A stretch of 64,000 nucleotides of DNA from Aptenodytes patagonicus (taxonomy: Eukaryota > Chordata > Aves > Sphenisciformes > Spheniscidae), in assembly GCF_965638725.1 (NCBI RefSeq), contig NC_134961.1:5114641-5178640 (forward strand), given 5' to 3'. The notes below the pieces were generated by a model. It did not search any database. It saw nothing but the letters and a program-made list of their open reading frames with translations, and was not told where the DNA came from. The translations under genes were made by a program, and so were the position numbers. Shown here piece after piece: positions 38,201-51,700 of this stretch. Every line of letters starts with the position of its first letter. Position 1 is the first letter of the stretch.

Positions 38201-41200
38201 CATCCTCTCCCTCAAATCCCATTATTCTTAGTCCAGCAGCTTGGATGTCCAGGTGGCTCAAGGGGAAGCTGCACAGCTGCCAATGCATTAAGGTGAATTT
38301 TGTAGCGTCCTGTAAACTTTGGTGCTTTAGGATCTGCTTCAGGAACGATTTAAATACCTTTCCTCTGGGGGCAGCAACTCCAGTATGACAGACACTTCAG
38401 GGATGTAACATCTACAGCTGTGGAACATGTGCTGCAGTTGTTTTGTTGCCTGCTGTGCAGATTCTCTGCTGTTAACACAGCCCAAGAGAGAGTGGTTACA
38501 CTGTCAAATGTGCAGTCAGCAGCAGAGCAATTATCTGATGAGCCTGGTGTAGTTGTCATTGCTAGGTTATGCTGTGCGCTGGAGGCACTTTGATCCTCCA
38601 CGCACACCCTTCGACTGCCTCCCCTCATTCAAGCGAGAGATTTTTCAGTTCGTGCAGAAGTCCAGTGAGGTGCAGCACTTGCAGGCTGTCTTCTCGTAGC
38701 CCTGCAGCTGAGAGGAGACTCCGCAGGATCCTGCTGGATTGCACACAGAAATGGCGTAGGAGAGAGCAGTAGAGGAGAGCTTGTCTGCAACGGACTCCCC
38801 GCTGCAGTAAAATACACATCGCTAGTTATTTAAAACTCGTAATAAAAGTCCAGCAAACTGATGTATAATGCAGAGAACTGTAGTAAGTGAACGTTGCTCT
38901 CCTAACGCGTGGCTTATCTGAGCGTCTGTTTGCCAGGCTGCTGAAAGTTGTTGCTCAGTATGACGCATCCCAAACAAACCTGCGTGCCAAACGGTTGTGC
39001 AACTTGCCTCGCAGAAGCTGTAGGTCTCCCAACAGGTTGGAACTAGCGTTCGCCATTGCAAACCTCCTGCCACGCTATTTCGTAACAGCTGCTTATATTA
39101 TTACAGGTTTTTTTAAGATTACCTCTTACTGGGGTTTTCTTTACTTTCAGAGCAGCACACAGCAAATGTCTTCTGGCAGAATGTTTTGTGGCCTGTTGCT
39201 GTGGCATATTTTGTCAGCCCCAAGGCTGCTTTGTACTTGACTCTGCTGTTGGGGAAAAAAATCCAAAGGGCATGACAATAATGGAAGTGAATTTAGCTGG
39301 CATATTTAAAGGAGCGTATGTGGGGAGAAGGAGAAGCCATTGCCTGGAGAAAACACTATTAATATGCAACCCATGCTGGCCTGAAAACCTAAAAGAGGTG
39401 TCTCCTTGCATTTGGAAAGTCTTTGCTGATCACCTCCGAGTGTACTTGACCTGTTAAGCAGGACGCTGAGTATTAAATAGACTGTCCCCTTTCTGTTACA
39501 GAAGCTGCTTGTTTGTCGTCCTGCACGTAGCCTTGCAAGCTGCAGTGTATGGGGAGTACACATGGGAAGTGTTTGTTTACTGCTGGGAGCTGCAGTTCCA
39601 CCTCCTCCTCCTGCTGCTGCCCTACCTGCTGCTGGCTGGGAACATGGGCTGCTTCATTCTCTGCTCCCGGGCCGATCCTGGTAAGCTCGTGCTGATTGTG
39701 AGCTGTAGCTCTTTGGAAACGGAGCGTTACTTTTACTATTTTTCTTGTTTCCTTCACAGGTATAATAACAAAATCAAATCATGCATCGTTGGTTAAGATT
39801 TATGCATATGACAGTGTGTTATTTCAGAAAGGCATCGTGTGTCCTACGTGCAACATGGAGAAGCCAGCCAGATCAAAACATTGCAGTAAGAATCTTAACT
39901 TCCTGGATAAGCATAGCAGTAATACTTTCCCAGATTAATTCTCCATCAATAATTGCAGTTCACACTACATCTGTTCTGTTATCCAGCTCGACGCGCACAG
40001 GATTATGTTCGTATTACTGGGGTCCCGGATCACAGCTGCCCTTTGCCCATCCGTGGAACTGTTTTGCTGCTGTTTCTTCTCACAGAAATTACCAGTTCCG
40101 AGGGTATCATTTGGGGTCAGGAACAGGCAAGCTTTTGAGCATCTGGAAGTTAAATGAAAAATCATCACCGGTCAAGACCCGAGTTCAGGATTTTGTGTTT
40201 CTCTTGCAGAATTTGCTGTTATCATCCAAAATAAAGCTGGGAGCTACAATCTCTACCTTTCATATGCTTTGCTAGGCAGTACTGTCAGAGAAACCAAAGT
40301 CTTTGAGCTGCAGTCTTGGTGAATAAAAGAGGAGATGAGATACACGTCTTTGTTTTTAGTATTGGGGATTTTTTATGATACGCGGTTGAAATTAGTATAT
40401 TTGCTTAAAAAGCTATCAGCTAAATCATGTCCATAATTCTCAGATTTTTTTCAGATGAAAAACTATCCTAAACTGTGTAAAAATCAAATTGATTACTTAA
40501 AAAAAAAACAAACCAAAAAACTGAACTGTCTTGTCACTCCTCATCAGGTTTCTGCAGTATGTGTGTACATCGTTTTGATCACCACTGTGTGTGGGTCAAC
40601 AACTGCATTGGTGCCTTCAACGCAAAGTATTTCTTCCTTTACCTCTTCACGCTGACTGCCATGGCTGCAACCGTTGCGATCATCACAGCAGCGTTTCTCG
40701 TCCGAGTGGTGCTGCTGTCAAACATGATGCGCGGGAGTTACATTGATGACCAAGGACAAGAGCGTGCTGTCGAGATTCTCTTCCTCATTCAGGTATGTTT
40801 ATGCTGTCTGGGCTATTAGCCTATAAAAAGGTTTATCTCGGTCTTTGCTTTCAGGAATCTTTCAACTCCACCCGTTCTCACAGGCAGAATGTGGACAGGC
40901 TGCAGTTTTTTACCGACTTACAGGGCTAATTAAGTTTAGAAAACTGCCATTGCAGACTACTTTAAAAATATGGGATTTTTCCCATAGCACTTCATTCAGC
41001 TCTCCCATTCTTCGTATTTCTGTCTCCAGACTGCTTTCACTTGGCAGATCTGATTCACAAAGAATGACTTTGTGTTCCAGTGACCATCTACTGCAGTAAC
41101 ATTTAGGAAACAGTTAACAGTCCTTGGGATACCTTCATGGAGATGTTAAAGCAGGACCCTACTACCCTGGAATTTAGATACTTGACTATTTTCTCTCACG

Positions 41201-42164
41201 TACAAGCAAAGGGTGACTTTGAGTCTCTCTAGCACTTGAGTCATTTGCGTTTCAATCCCCTCATCCCTTTCTGTCCTGTGGTGCTGAGGTGCCAAGTAGT
41301 AAATGCTTTCTCTCTTCCTCATCCTAGACAACAAGGTGCCTTGTACTCTTATAAAGGGATCTTGGTCAGGGAATGTTTGCTCATGTTTGAGAAGTACCGT
41401 TACCACTCCCCGGTATTGGAATTTAACTCAGAAAAGAGCTGCTTCAGCTGTATCATGTCAGCAAAACCTGAAGTTGTACCAGATTGTAGCCTCTTCATTT
41501 GGCGGTTTGTTTTCAGATGATCTGCATTAATGATTCTTTTTTAATTAAAAAAGCAACAAGAAAACAAACGAGCAAAATTCCAATATGAAATACAAACATT
41601 CAGAGATAGATAGATGGGTGTAGAAAACACTCCCGCATATTAGCAAGGCTTGCGAGGAAATACATTTCTGGAAATCTCTGTGCTTTACGCAGAGATGCAA
41701 TTAGGAATGGACCGTCGCTGAGCTGGATGGGGGATAGGGCTGTGGCCTTATTTCTGGAGCTGCACAGTTGCGCGTGCGTACGGATGTGCATTGCAGCTGG
41801 CGTGTTGCAGCGGTCACATGCTTCCGTGTGATTTAATGCTCCAGCTTTTTAACTAAGTGACTATTTTCTTTCTTTGCAGCACCTTTTCTTGACTTTTCCT
41901 AGGATTGTCTTCATGCTTGGTTTTGTTACTCTTCTCGCACTCGTACTGGGTGCATACTGCTGCTTCAATCTATATTTGGCCTTAACCAACCAAACTTCCA
42001 ACGAATGGTATAAATCCAGAAGATACGGGTGGTCCCACCATCTAACGCTGCAGCCTCATGACAGACGAGCTGTCTACAAAAACACTTATTCTAAAGGAGT
42101 CTGGATGAATTTAAAGGAAATCTTTAAGCCTCCTACAGCGTTGGAAAGAAAGAAGAAAACATGA
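35257..42164 (+). CDS. ZDHHC4: Palmitoyltransferase ZDHHC4
   Basis: ZDHHC4 is a membrane-embedded protein S-palmitoyltransferase. Six coding exons join in phase: 35257-35379, 37760-37833, 39502-39680, 39760-39885, 40548-40792 and 41880-42164, giving 343 codons; the human protein is about 344. Residues 1-25 form a first membrane segment. A second hydrophobic pair at about 67-122 contains YGEYTWEVF. The zinc-binding cysteine-rich domain runs from CPTC (153-156) through KPARSKHC (160-167) to the active motif DHHC at 178-181, with catalytic Cys181. Two further membrane segments follow at about 196-222 and 250-285. The TNQTSNEWY motif at about 287-295 is the family TTxE-like region. The C-terminus ends KKKT, which fits a KKXX endoplasmic reticulum retrieval signal. 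The small exon 2 (VIPAQLQS to LHRLFHTR) was found by phase and similarity. Confidence 0.95.
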
Positions 42165-42661
42165 AGACGTTATTCTTTATATGTGCCTTTTTAAACTTTT
42201 TGTAAGACTTTATTTCAGCAGCGCGCTTTGATGCCCCAAACAACTTTTGTAAAAAGGTCGCTGTATTTCAATGAAGTAATTGGAAACTATGTTTTCATAA
42301 AGCCGACCAGTCTTCAAAAAAACCAGAGTTCTTCCAAGTTTATCTGTAACGCTGCTGGTACCAGTTGTGACAGTGGCCCGTTCGTCTTTTCAGACACAAT
42401 CGCAGTATTGAAGCAAGCTGTACTAGAGAGAGGTTCAGCTAAGGAACACGTACACAAGGAACGGGGTTTTTTTATGATTACTGTTTGTATGCTGCATTAT
42501 ACCACGGTATAATAGGCAAACTGAGTTCCTAAGTTACTTTGGTACATCTGAAGTGGGTCTTCCTGCAGGAGACTTCACAGGAACATAGCAGTCACACATG
42601 TGGAAGTGGTAAACATCTGAATGCGCGTATTTGTCAACTATTCACTTTTCCCCCCCCCCCC

Positions 42662-42722
42662 CTGCAGGAAAATAGTAACTCCCAGCTGACTGTATTCAGC
42701 TGTGAGTTACTATTTTCAGCAG
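42662..42722 (+). other. Strong 60-nt hairpin downstream of the ZDHHC4 stop codon
   Basis: The left arm at 42662-42689 contains GAAAATAGTAACTC and CAGCTGA. The right arm at 42696-42722 contains the inverse, TCAGCTG and GAGTTACTATTTTC. The arms pair over about 27 positions with one mismatch, one mispaired spot and one single-base bulge, around a 6-base loop (42690-42695). A run of C lies directly before it. It is probably transcribed within the ZDHHC4 3' UTR. It could be a structured RNA element, a microRNA-like hairpin or a local inverted duplication. Confidence 0.8.
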
Positions 42723-43851
42723 TATTCTGATTAACAATGCCTCAGCAGAGCACTATTTAAGATACGTCACTTGGTGAGATCTCTGAGGTTAAGCTTAGTC
42801 CTCTCGGTTCCTCGTTAGAGGGACCAAATTTGCTGGTACGGAGAGGCAAGTTCGGTCCATCTTACTGACGTGAATCTTTTCCTCTGTGTGTGCCCGTGCA
42901 AGGGAAGAGCTAACAAAGAGCTGCTGTGAGCTTCGAGGAAGCTTCATCTTTTTGTAAGTACCTTTGGCAAATGATTAACCCGTTACTGTTAACAGTACGT
43001 AGAATAGGTTGCATGTATTTAGCTGGAAATTTACTGGCAGAATCTTAACCTGCAGAAACCATGTTCTACTGTGGATTTGTACTAGTATGGAAGACCTTAA
43101 TTTCAGGAAGGAAACTACCACAAGTGCTGCTTCTCCTTACCTGCTAAGTCTCTTTCTCGATACCTGTTTTCAGCTCTTTCAAAATAAGATGCCATTTCAG
43201 CCTTAGAGTCACGAAAATGGTGGACTTCTGGACAAAACTTCAGCCTCCTGACAATGGTATCAGAGATTTGATATCGAGCTCCGGACAGACAGGTCCTGGC
43301 AGATTACAAACTCAGTCCGGGCATTTCTCATCTTTATTGCATTGTTTGATATATCTGTTCACAGCAAGAGGCTCAACCATGTCTTAGGCATTTCTTTGTA
43401 TTTCGGGCATTTTGCAGCAGGGGAAGTTACAGTTGCCGAGGCTGTTTCTAGGGCTGCCCACCTGCAGTCACTGAACAGGCCGCCTCAAAAGCGCGGCAGT
43501 AACACGGTCTTCCACTTCTGTAGAGGGTGAACGCTGAAAGGCACTTCATCGGTGTCCCTCAAGAAAACCCTCTGCCTTAATGGTGGAAGACAAAAGTAAA
43601 CTTACAGCTGTGCAAGTGACCTCCTGAAATCCCTCTAACTAGAGATCACTTGAAAGATCTCCAAAGCGCAGATGTACTGGCTGCTTTTAGAGGCTTGCGT
43701 TTGTTTGGGGAAAAACAGCGTGTTTGGCTCGCCCAGCGATGAGGGTTTCTTAAGCACAATGTCAAGTGGCCCTGTTCTCTTTCCAGAAATTCTTCTGTTT
43801 GAGGGGTAATAGAGGAGAAATTGGAAAAATATAGTAAGAACTTTAAATAAC

Positions 43852-43875
43852 TTTATTTTTAAAAATGTATTTATT
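43852..43875 (-). terminator. Candidate E4F1 polyadenylation signals
   Basis: Two AATAAA hexamers occur on the minus strand at 43875-43870 and 43857-43852. They give a 3' UTR of about 730-760 bases after the E4F1 stop codon at 44599-44601. No other canonical signal on this strand is closer to the stop in the part I read. Confidence 0.5.
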
Positions 43876-44598
43876 TACATGCCGAATCTGTACAATATGC
43901 AATTAAAAATCCATATATGGTTTCTAAAAAAAAAAAAAAAATCATATACAATATGGCTTTACACACCAACAGACCAGCTCTCAGAGTAGCCTGTCTGGCA
44001 TTGCAAGGGTACAATGATGCATTCTTTCATAGACCAGTACATAAGGCTACTTTCCAGGATATAAAATAAAATACTGCAGTACCATGCCTTAGGAGGACTA
44101 AAGTAGTGAGGTTAAAGGCATGAAAGGTTTTGAGTGGTGGTGAACGCACACCAGAACTCCTTAGGTTTGGTTTTCTTGGTTGGTTTTAAATGCATATGGT
44201 TAAGTAGTCTCTTATGAGACCCTACGTACTTGCTTCACTTTCTGAATCCTTTTAAATCTGAACACCAGAACACCGCTGCCCTGTGGTCAGAGGGAAATGC
44301 TTCACAAAGGATCTTCCTTTCTTTGAGGCAGCTGTACAAAATGCCGAGGCTGTCAAATGTGGCCTGTCAGTCACCTCCACAGTATAACCAGGCAGAGGTT
44401 TAACTACTGTTGTTTCCATTTTCAACAGGAAACATCTCAGGGCTGTACCATCCTGTTAAGCCACTTACCTATAGAAACATTCTCTCCCTTGCTCTCTGAA
44501 CAATTACACTGGCAAACTTAGGACTGATCAAATTCCCCAAAACTGGAGAAAACCAGTAAGTTTTACGTTAACATCTGTCACTAGCTGCATGCTGTTCA

Positions 44599-47500
44599 TT
44601 ACACAATGACAGTCTGGACTTCCACCTCCCCCTCCTGGGAGGCGATCACAAACTCTCCTGCATGTTCCATTATTTCAATGTCCTCGGATGCCACCATCGT
44701 CACCGTTGCTTCTTCTGTCTCGATGCTACCCTCGGTGGTCAGCACTGCTCCTTCTCCGATGGCGGAAGCCAGCGTCATAGCCACCTGCTCCGTGAGGCTT
44801 TCGGGGGTCGCGATGGTGATGGTGTCCGCAGCATCTGTGGTTACTTCAGAGTTTTCTGCCACGGTGACGTTCTGTACAATGATCTGGTGACCAGAGTTGG
44901 CTTGATTTACTATTTGTTGCACAACCTTCATAATGTGGCTGTCAACCTACATTAAGAGAAAAGAGGCCGCGTTATTTCTCGGCGTATAGTACTCTGTTAG
45001 AAGTACAGACAGTTATCACCGCCATAAACAGTGCTTGATGACCAGCAGGGCAGTACAACAAGCAGCATTTAATTCCAATTTCCTCCAGCCGCTCACTCAA
45101 GTTCTCATCACCCCGAGAACAGCGGACTCCTAAACACGTCACACCTCACGTCGCTGAGGACGTTTCGCCAGCAGGGTACTTCCTACAGAAAGTCAAACTA
45201 CTGTTTACAGAGAAATCTTAACAATGCATGCCCAGACTTTTAAACTGGCTGACTGCAAGTCAAGAGCCCGGCCAGCCTCTGACTTTGCAGCCACCATTAT
45301 TGCTAGCATTCAGGCTGAAGTGTTACTGTACCATTCTACTTAGCCGGCAGCTATGTTCTCGTGTGTGAAGCCACGCAAGTCACTAGCCACCATCACTAAG
45401 CGGATCTGGGGTTAACAGAGCTCAGTCAAACCCAGTATGACCAGTATTATGTTTTTACACAGACAGGTCTGCAAAACTAGAGGTTGGTAAATTAATTACT
45501 TGAAGTTGGGTTTATTTAGACGCTAAAAGTGATTCACTTCATCTACAGCAAGTCCCCAAAAATGATAGTTTACGTGGCTGCTTTACCTCATGTCTTGTTC
45601 CCTCTATTATTTCAGTAGCTTCGCTGGTCTCCATGTCTTCAGTAGCAGTCTTGAAAGACAAAATATGATGATTCCCTTTTTAGATTGTTACAAAAAAATC
45701 TTTTATTACCAAGATACAAGACACTAAGATCTTTTGCACGTCTTTGTTCCTCTCCATGATGCAGTAGCTACTCTAAAGACCACTCCTCCTTGAAATTCCC
45801 TCCAAATCCCATTATCGAGAGCTACTTAAAGGTAATGCAAAGTGCTCACAAATAACTGAAAGAGAATGTCCTCTCTCAGCAGGACTCGGCCAACTGGCAG
45901 ATTTCTCTCCTACTGGAGAAAAACTATGGCAGCACTAAAGGGACTCAATAAATGAACTGTGTTATTCTGCACGGATGAGTACTGGCTCTTTGTCACGAAG
46001 GGGGAGAAAGCGAAATGCGTAATTCATTGCTTTTGGCAGCCACAGCCAGTTAAAAACAACAGAGATTATTTCAGACAAAATAAGCTAAATAGAAATGGGA
46101 GAAAAGAGGAGGTAAAAGTTGAGGGAAAGCTGAAGCAAGTTTGCGAGGACATAAAATCTGGTATGGTCAGAAGTTCTCGGTCTCAGCCTTCTGATGAACT
46201 ACTGTCAGTCTTCCCTGCGTTCTCATTTTCCTGCCTACGTTACATGCAGGACTTCAAGAAGGGTGGTGAAGTAGGTTCCAGGTGCTCTCCTTCTGAACAA
46301 GATTAATCCTACGTATTCCTAGGGTCATGCAGGCAGGGGTGGCATTGGCTACATCCCGTTTTACCTTCTCCCAAAAGCCTAAATGAGGAACATGCACAAC
46401 TGCAGTTTTTATTGACAAAATACCATGCTAAGTTCAGGATGAGAAGGCTGTTTGCCCCACTTCTTACCTCGATAATGTATTCCTGAGTGTCCGCCACCAC
46501 TGAAGAAAACTCTACCAAAACAGTGTGAGGATCTTCAGAAATGACTGTTGCAGCTAAGTTGTCAGCTGACTGACTTTCCTCGGACACCATCACTTCTTCC
46601 ACCTCTTTCAAAGCAAGGAGGCAGCCACCTGCATGGTATTCCAAAAGCGCCAGAAAAACATTATTTTTCATAAGCATCTCAAATACAGGAGTACCTGGAA
46701 AATACTGTGTGGCACAAACAAGACCCCTTTAACGGGATGCCACCGACAAGCAACCAGCAGTCGGACGACAGGCTCTCATCCCACCAAGACAGGCCAAATG
46801 ATGGCCCAGAAGAGGTCTACGTGACACCAGCCAACAGCACTGAGCCTCGAGGAGAGCAACTGTCCAGTGTCATTTAAAAAAATACACAACTAAATTCAGA
46901 TGCATAAAACCGTACAGGATTTCAAAAGCCGTATGTGAAGAACATACAGTTAAGACTTTTGGTATATTTTAAGTCGTGTATCTTTTCTGCTTATGCGTTA
47001 CATTTCAGTATCTACTTAGGAAGCTTTTTTTTTTCCTTCAGTAAACTTGTATCGTCCTTTACAATCTCGATACATCATCATCACTACCTGAAGAAGTCTG
47101 AAAATCCGTGCTTAGGAGCTAAAGGAGCAGCAGGTCCAGCGCAACTAAGCCGCTCAAACAAGATTATCTGTGAGAACTTTACTTAAAACATTTTCCTCAC
47201 AGAACATCCACACTTCGTGTTTTCACAGGATTTCATAAAACCCCCAAATTAGTATGAATTTAATGCCAAAAAAACCCCAGTTGGCAAGTTTAACCATAAC
47301 AATATGTGCCACATAGTAAGTTTTACAGTCCTCTCACCTCTTCCCCAACACAGAAGTCAAGCTCTCTGGCATTGCTTTGCGAAAACGTTTGTTTTCTCCC
47401 TCTTTGTGTACAGCCTTGGGCCAGAACCACTTCACAATTCGGGGTAGACTCTTGTACGGTTTAGGGTCTGTCTTCCCCACTTAGGGCAGTGGCAACACTG

Positions 47501-48676
47501 GAGAGACCACTTAAGCCAGAGTTTGGAGGAGAGAGCCCACAGCACCCCTGCAGTTAGATTCTTAATGCAAATTCTGGTTTGGTTATCTTTCTCTTTATTT
47601 AGGTGATCTAGATTTTATATTAGAACTGTTTTATGGCTGGCTGTTCAGCATCATTCTTGGTCAGAAAGATCACAGTAGAAATACTCATTAATGTAGATGA
47701 AAAAACCCACAATGCATCTCCTTCTGATGCAACCGAGATGCAGATAAACAAGTGGCCTTGGACGAAGGTCATTAGATCCACTCCGAAAAATCATTGCCAT
47801 TCAGCCAAAAAGCAGCTTGTCCAAACCCAATCCCAGCACAACACACGCACACACCCCCCGACGCGGACAAGCTCTGCCACCTCACCTTTGGTTTTTAAGT
47901 GCCTGTTGAGAGTGCCGTGCTCTGCAAACCCTCGCCCACACTTGTAACACTTAAAAGGCTTTTCCCCCGTGTGATGGCGGATGTGGCGGACCAGAGAGCC
48001 CTTCTCCCGAAAGCCCCGACTGCAGTACTGACAGACGTAAGGCTTATCCTCTAAATGTGTACGGAAATGAACTTGCTGGGCATTCTGTACAAAGAGAGAA
48101 GCAAGAGAAGGGCAGCTAAAGGGAAGGACAAACTCAAGCAAGCAGTATTTTAGCCTCCAGGGTAAAAGTCAGCATCTTTGAGGACTTCTTCTCATGTAAG
48201 ACGCAATAAATACTTGGGTTTATTATTATTACGTAATTTTTTCCACACACCAAGGGACAGTTTCTTCACAAACGTGAAGGTTTTATTAAGACTGTCCCCC
48301 TTTTCCCCACTAAAACAAAAGCTCCTGGAGCTTCTGCTCTTACAAGAGGCAGGTGAGCTGGCGTTTGTTCTTTCAGGAGCAAAGCCTGCTAACTTCTCCC
48401 AAACCCTGGCTCTGGAAAGGGAAATCTGAAGGCAAGCCTGTTGCGAGGGAGGCACACCTTTGTCTTGTACCGCTTGCCACACTTCGGACAGGAATACGGC
48501 CGCTCATCAGAATGCACTCTTCGATGCCCCTTCACATGTGCAATGGTCTTGTAGAGCTTCCCACACTCTCCACAGCGGAAACGCCGTTCATTCACGTGCA
48601 CTTCTTGATGCTTTTTTAGCAGATAGCCCTTCGTGAACTCTTTGCCACACTCCTCACACTTAAAAGGCTTGTAATC

Positions 48677-48711
<35 letters not shown>

Positions 48712-51700
48712 CATGGCTGATACAGGACAACCAGCAGCAGCATCTAGGACATGCCGTAACAAAATTCTTACCAAAAAAATTAACCCAGACAGGGAGGGAA
48801 ATTATATTTTCAACTGCGTGTACGGGCTTTGTCTCATTCATAAGTGAATTCTGCTCAGATGTTGCTCTTACCGCCTTTGGTGCCTTTCAAGCAGCAGTTC
48901 CAGCCCATCAACCTGTTCTGCCTCGCTAACCTTTTTATTGGCCTCGTCACAAAACTCTACTTTCAGGGATGCGGTGCAGGCCCTGAAACAGGGAAACTTT
49001 TTTTTTCTTTTTTTAATGTTTCTTTTACCCTGTATTCTAGAGCTCAACCAAAGTCAACCTTTTCATATTTGTGTGTTAAGCATCAATTGATTTTTGCGTG
49101 GCTAACGGCCCTGTAAAGGCAAGGAATTTGAAACAAAGCAAGCTGTACTATGCTTAAGATCATAGCAAGACACAGCGCGTTTTGGACAACAGCATAAGCA
49201 GTAGAACTTTACCTAAATGACCTTTGATGTGTGTTTCAAGGGAAGCAGCTTCACTGAAGGCTTCGTTACAGTGAGGGCAAACGTAACTTTTGTACCCGTT
49301 TGTTCTTTCTGCATCTGTCTATTGGAAAGAAAATGGCACGACATAAATATTTTTTGTAGTAGCGTGTACAGTAAGTATTGCTAACCAAATTCCCAGTTAA
49401 ATACTCCAGCTCTGACAAGAAAGAGATCTATATTGTTAACAGGAGAGAGCGAGCGCGCGCGCGTAGTAACGCTACACTTCAAGCATACGTGAAAAACTTA
49501 ACTATAAAAATGGACACAAAGACCCAGGCACAGGGAGATGCGCCGAGGATAACGTGCGGGGCGGTGAGGCGAACAGTGCTGTCCACAACCAAGTGCGGGC
49601 AAGGAAGATTAAAAAATTAAATCTATTTATGGAATACAAACATACAGACTCCGCTTGTTCTACTTCAACACACTGTTCCCCACACGGCTCCTCTTCTGCT
49701 TCCACCACTTCGTTTTCTAGTTCTTCTCTAGCAGCTACAGCAGGCTCGTCTGGCTTTTGCACTTCCTCCATAGCGACTCTCTCTATCACGATACCCGAAT
49801 TCCTCATGGCCTGCCTCAGCAGATTCTCGCTGTTCACTTCCCCCTCACACGGCAGCTCCTCAGGATGCGATTCCTGAAGGAATAAACAGTCAGTAATTGG
49901 TACAGCAAATAACACAGTTAGCCCCTTTTTTTAAAGCAACATTGCTACGCCAGTTGTTCTTTGTAGGGTGTCTAATGCTGTGACACAGGGTTGAAAGATC
50001 AAGAAGGGAACCATCCTGATTCAGTTGAAGATGTCCCTGCCCACGGCAGGGCGGCTGATGACCTTTAGAGGTCCCTTCCAACCCAAACTAGTCTATGATT
50101 CTATGATCTTGGACTGGGGAGGAAGATGGGGTGAATCTGTACTCTGAAAACATACGTTCCAAGGGACGATAAGCCTTTGCTCCTACCGCAGAGTCTCGTA
50201 GCAGGGAACGGTCAACAAAAACGCCCTCTCACCGTCTGCATCATCCAGTACGTGGTGGCGAACCCTGCCCATCCCCCTGTATGCTATACACGTGCTGCTA
50301 AGCTCAGCAGCAGCAGATGGCCAGACAAGGTCAGAGCAGAGCGTGCCCTCTGTGTTCTCAGACGAAAAAGCAGCTAATTAACCATTTACTTCCGCCACAC
50401 AGATTTATTCTCAGCACCTAAGAAAATTTTGTTTCTGAGGTGAAATAGTTCAAAATACTTCTTTGCATAGGACACACGAAGGGTATTTAAGAGAAACGAC
50501 ACTCACATCTTGGTCCAGGGATTTCGCATCTACAACAGGAAGTTCCTGCATTTGGACGTGGACTTCGTGAAGAACGTTGCCTTTTGCATCTGTCACGAGA
50601 TGAATCACGGGTGAGGTCTCGATGGATTCACTCGCTATTGATGAAACGGTGTCTGTGTTGGAACTACAGGATCCTTCAAGAAAAGCAGCACAAGGAGTCA
50701 CTCGGTGTACTGCCACCCCTCGTCAATTTGCTGTGCCCTACACAAAACGTGTCTTAGAATACGAGGCGCCTGTTAAAGCCGTCTTTGTAGCAGCTCCTCA
50801 AACATTCTTCACGGTCAACGCCTGGCTACGCGCACTTCAGGTTAATAGCTTAGCTCTGTAAATTACTTTTTCCTGTGTAAAAGATACAAACTGAATACCA
50901 CGGCTGTATTTTTTTTTTGATAAATGAGAAAGAACTTGTAGTTCAAGTGCCGGGAGCATGCTCGGTTTTATCAGACGCAAGGCAGGTACCGGCAGCATCA
51001 CTGACCTGTTGGCAAATCATCTTTATTGACTACTATTTCTTTGTTCATGTTGAAGCGAATTTTTTCGGTGCAAGGTGTCAGAGATTTCAGGTGCCGAGTC
51101 AAAGCTCCCGATTCCCGGAAGCTTTTCCCACATTTCTTGCATTTGTAAGGTCTTTCATCTGGAAGTGATGAGAATCGAAACAACCGTATTAAACTAACCA
51201 CGGCCAGTATTAGCTCTGTGCGACAGACTGCAAGGAGAACGCTTTCAGCCTCCTACGGCGAGCAGACTGTGCTTATCCCAGAACCTCGCGTTGCCTCCCA
51301 GCACCCCAAACGTCAGGGAGCTCCGCGGCCTCAGCTCAGCGGAGGATGGAAAGCAGCAATAAACGCCGCTGGAAGGTAAGCGGGATAACCGCACGCAGCA
51401 CGCTCCAGCAATGAGGAACTCTTATTTCGGAGAGCCGTCTTACCAGTGTGACGCCGGTGGTGTCGGATCAGAGAGCCTTTTGTCCTAAAGGAAGTTCCAC
51501 AGAGTTTACATTCGTAGTCCTTTCTGCTGCTGTGAGTGATCATGTGAGCTTTGAGGATGCTGGCCTACGGAAAGAATTTCGTTTTCAAAGATGTTCGAAC
51601 GGTTAAGGGTTTTACATTTCAGCCGTGAAGAACAACAACGCTCCTTCCGAAAGCAGAACTTTCCTTTTGGAAGTGTAGCGTGCAGTAGGGAAGCGCGCTG

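Larger units (their letters stand above)
42165..44598. other. Convergent 3' regions of ZDHHC4 and E4F1
   Basis: The two stop codons face each other across 2.4 kb. No further coding exon is visible. On the plus strand, possible ZDHHC4 polyadenylation signals are ATTAAA at 43902-43907 and AATAAA near 44062, both of which would place the ZDHHC4 end inside the E4F1 3' UTR. A hairpin lies at 42662-42722 and a 16-A run near 43926-43941. How far the transcripts overlap cannot be decided from sequence. Confidence 0.45.
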
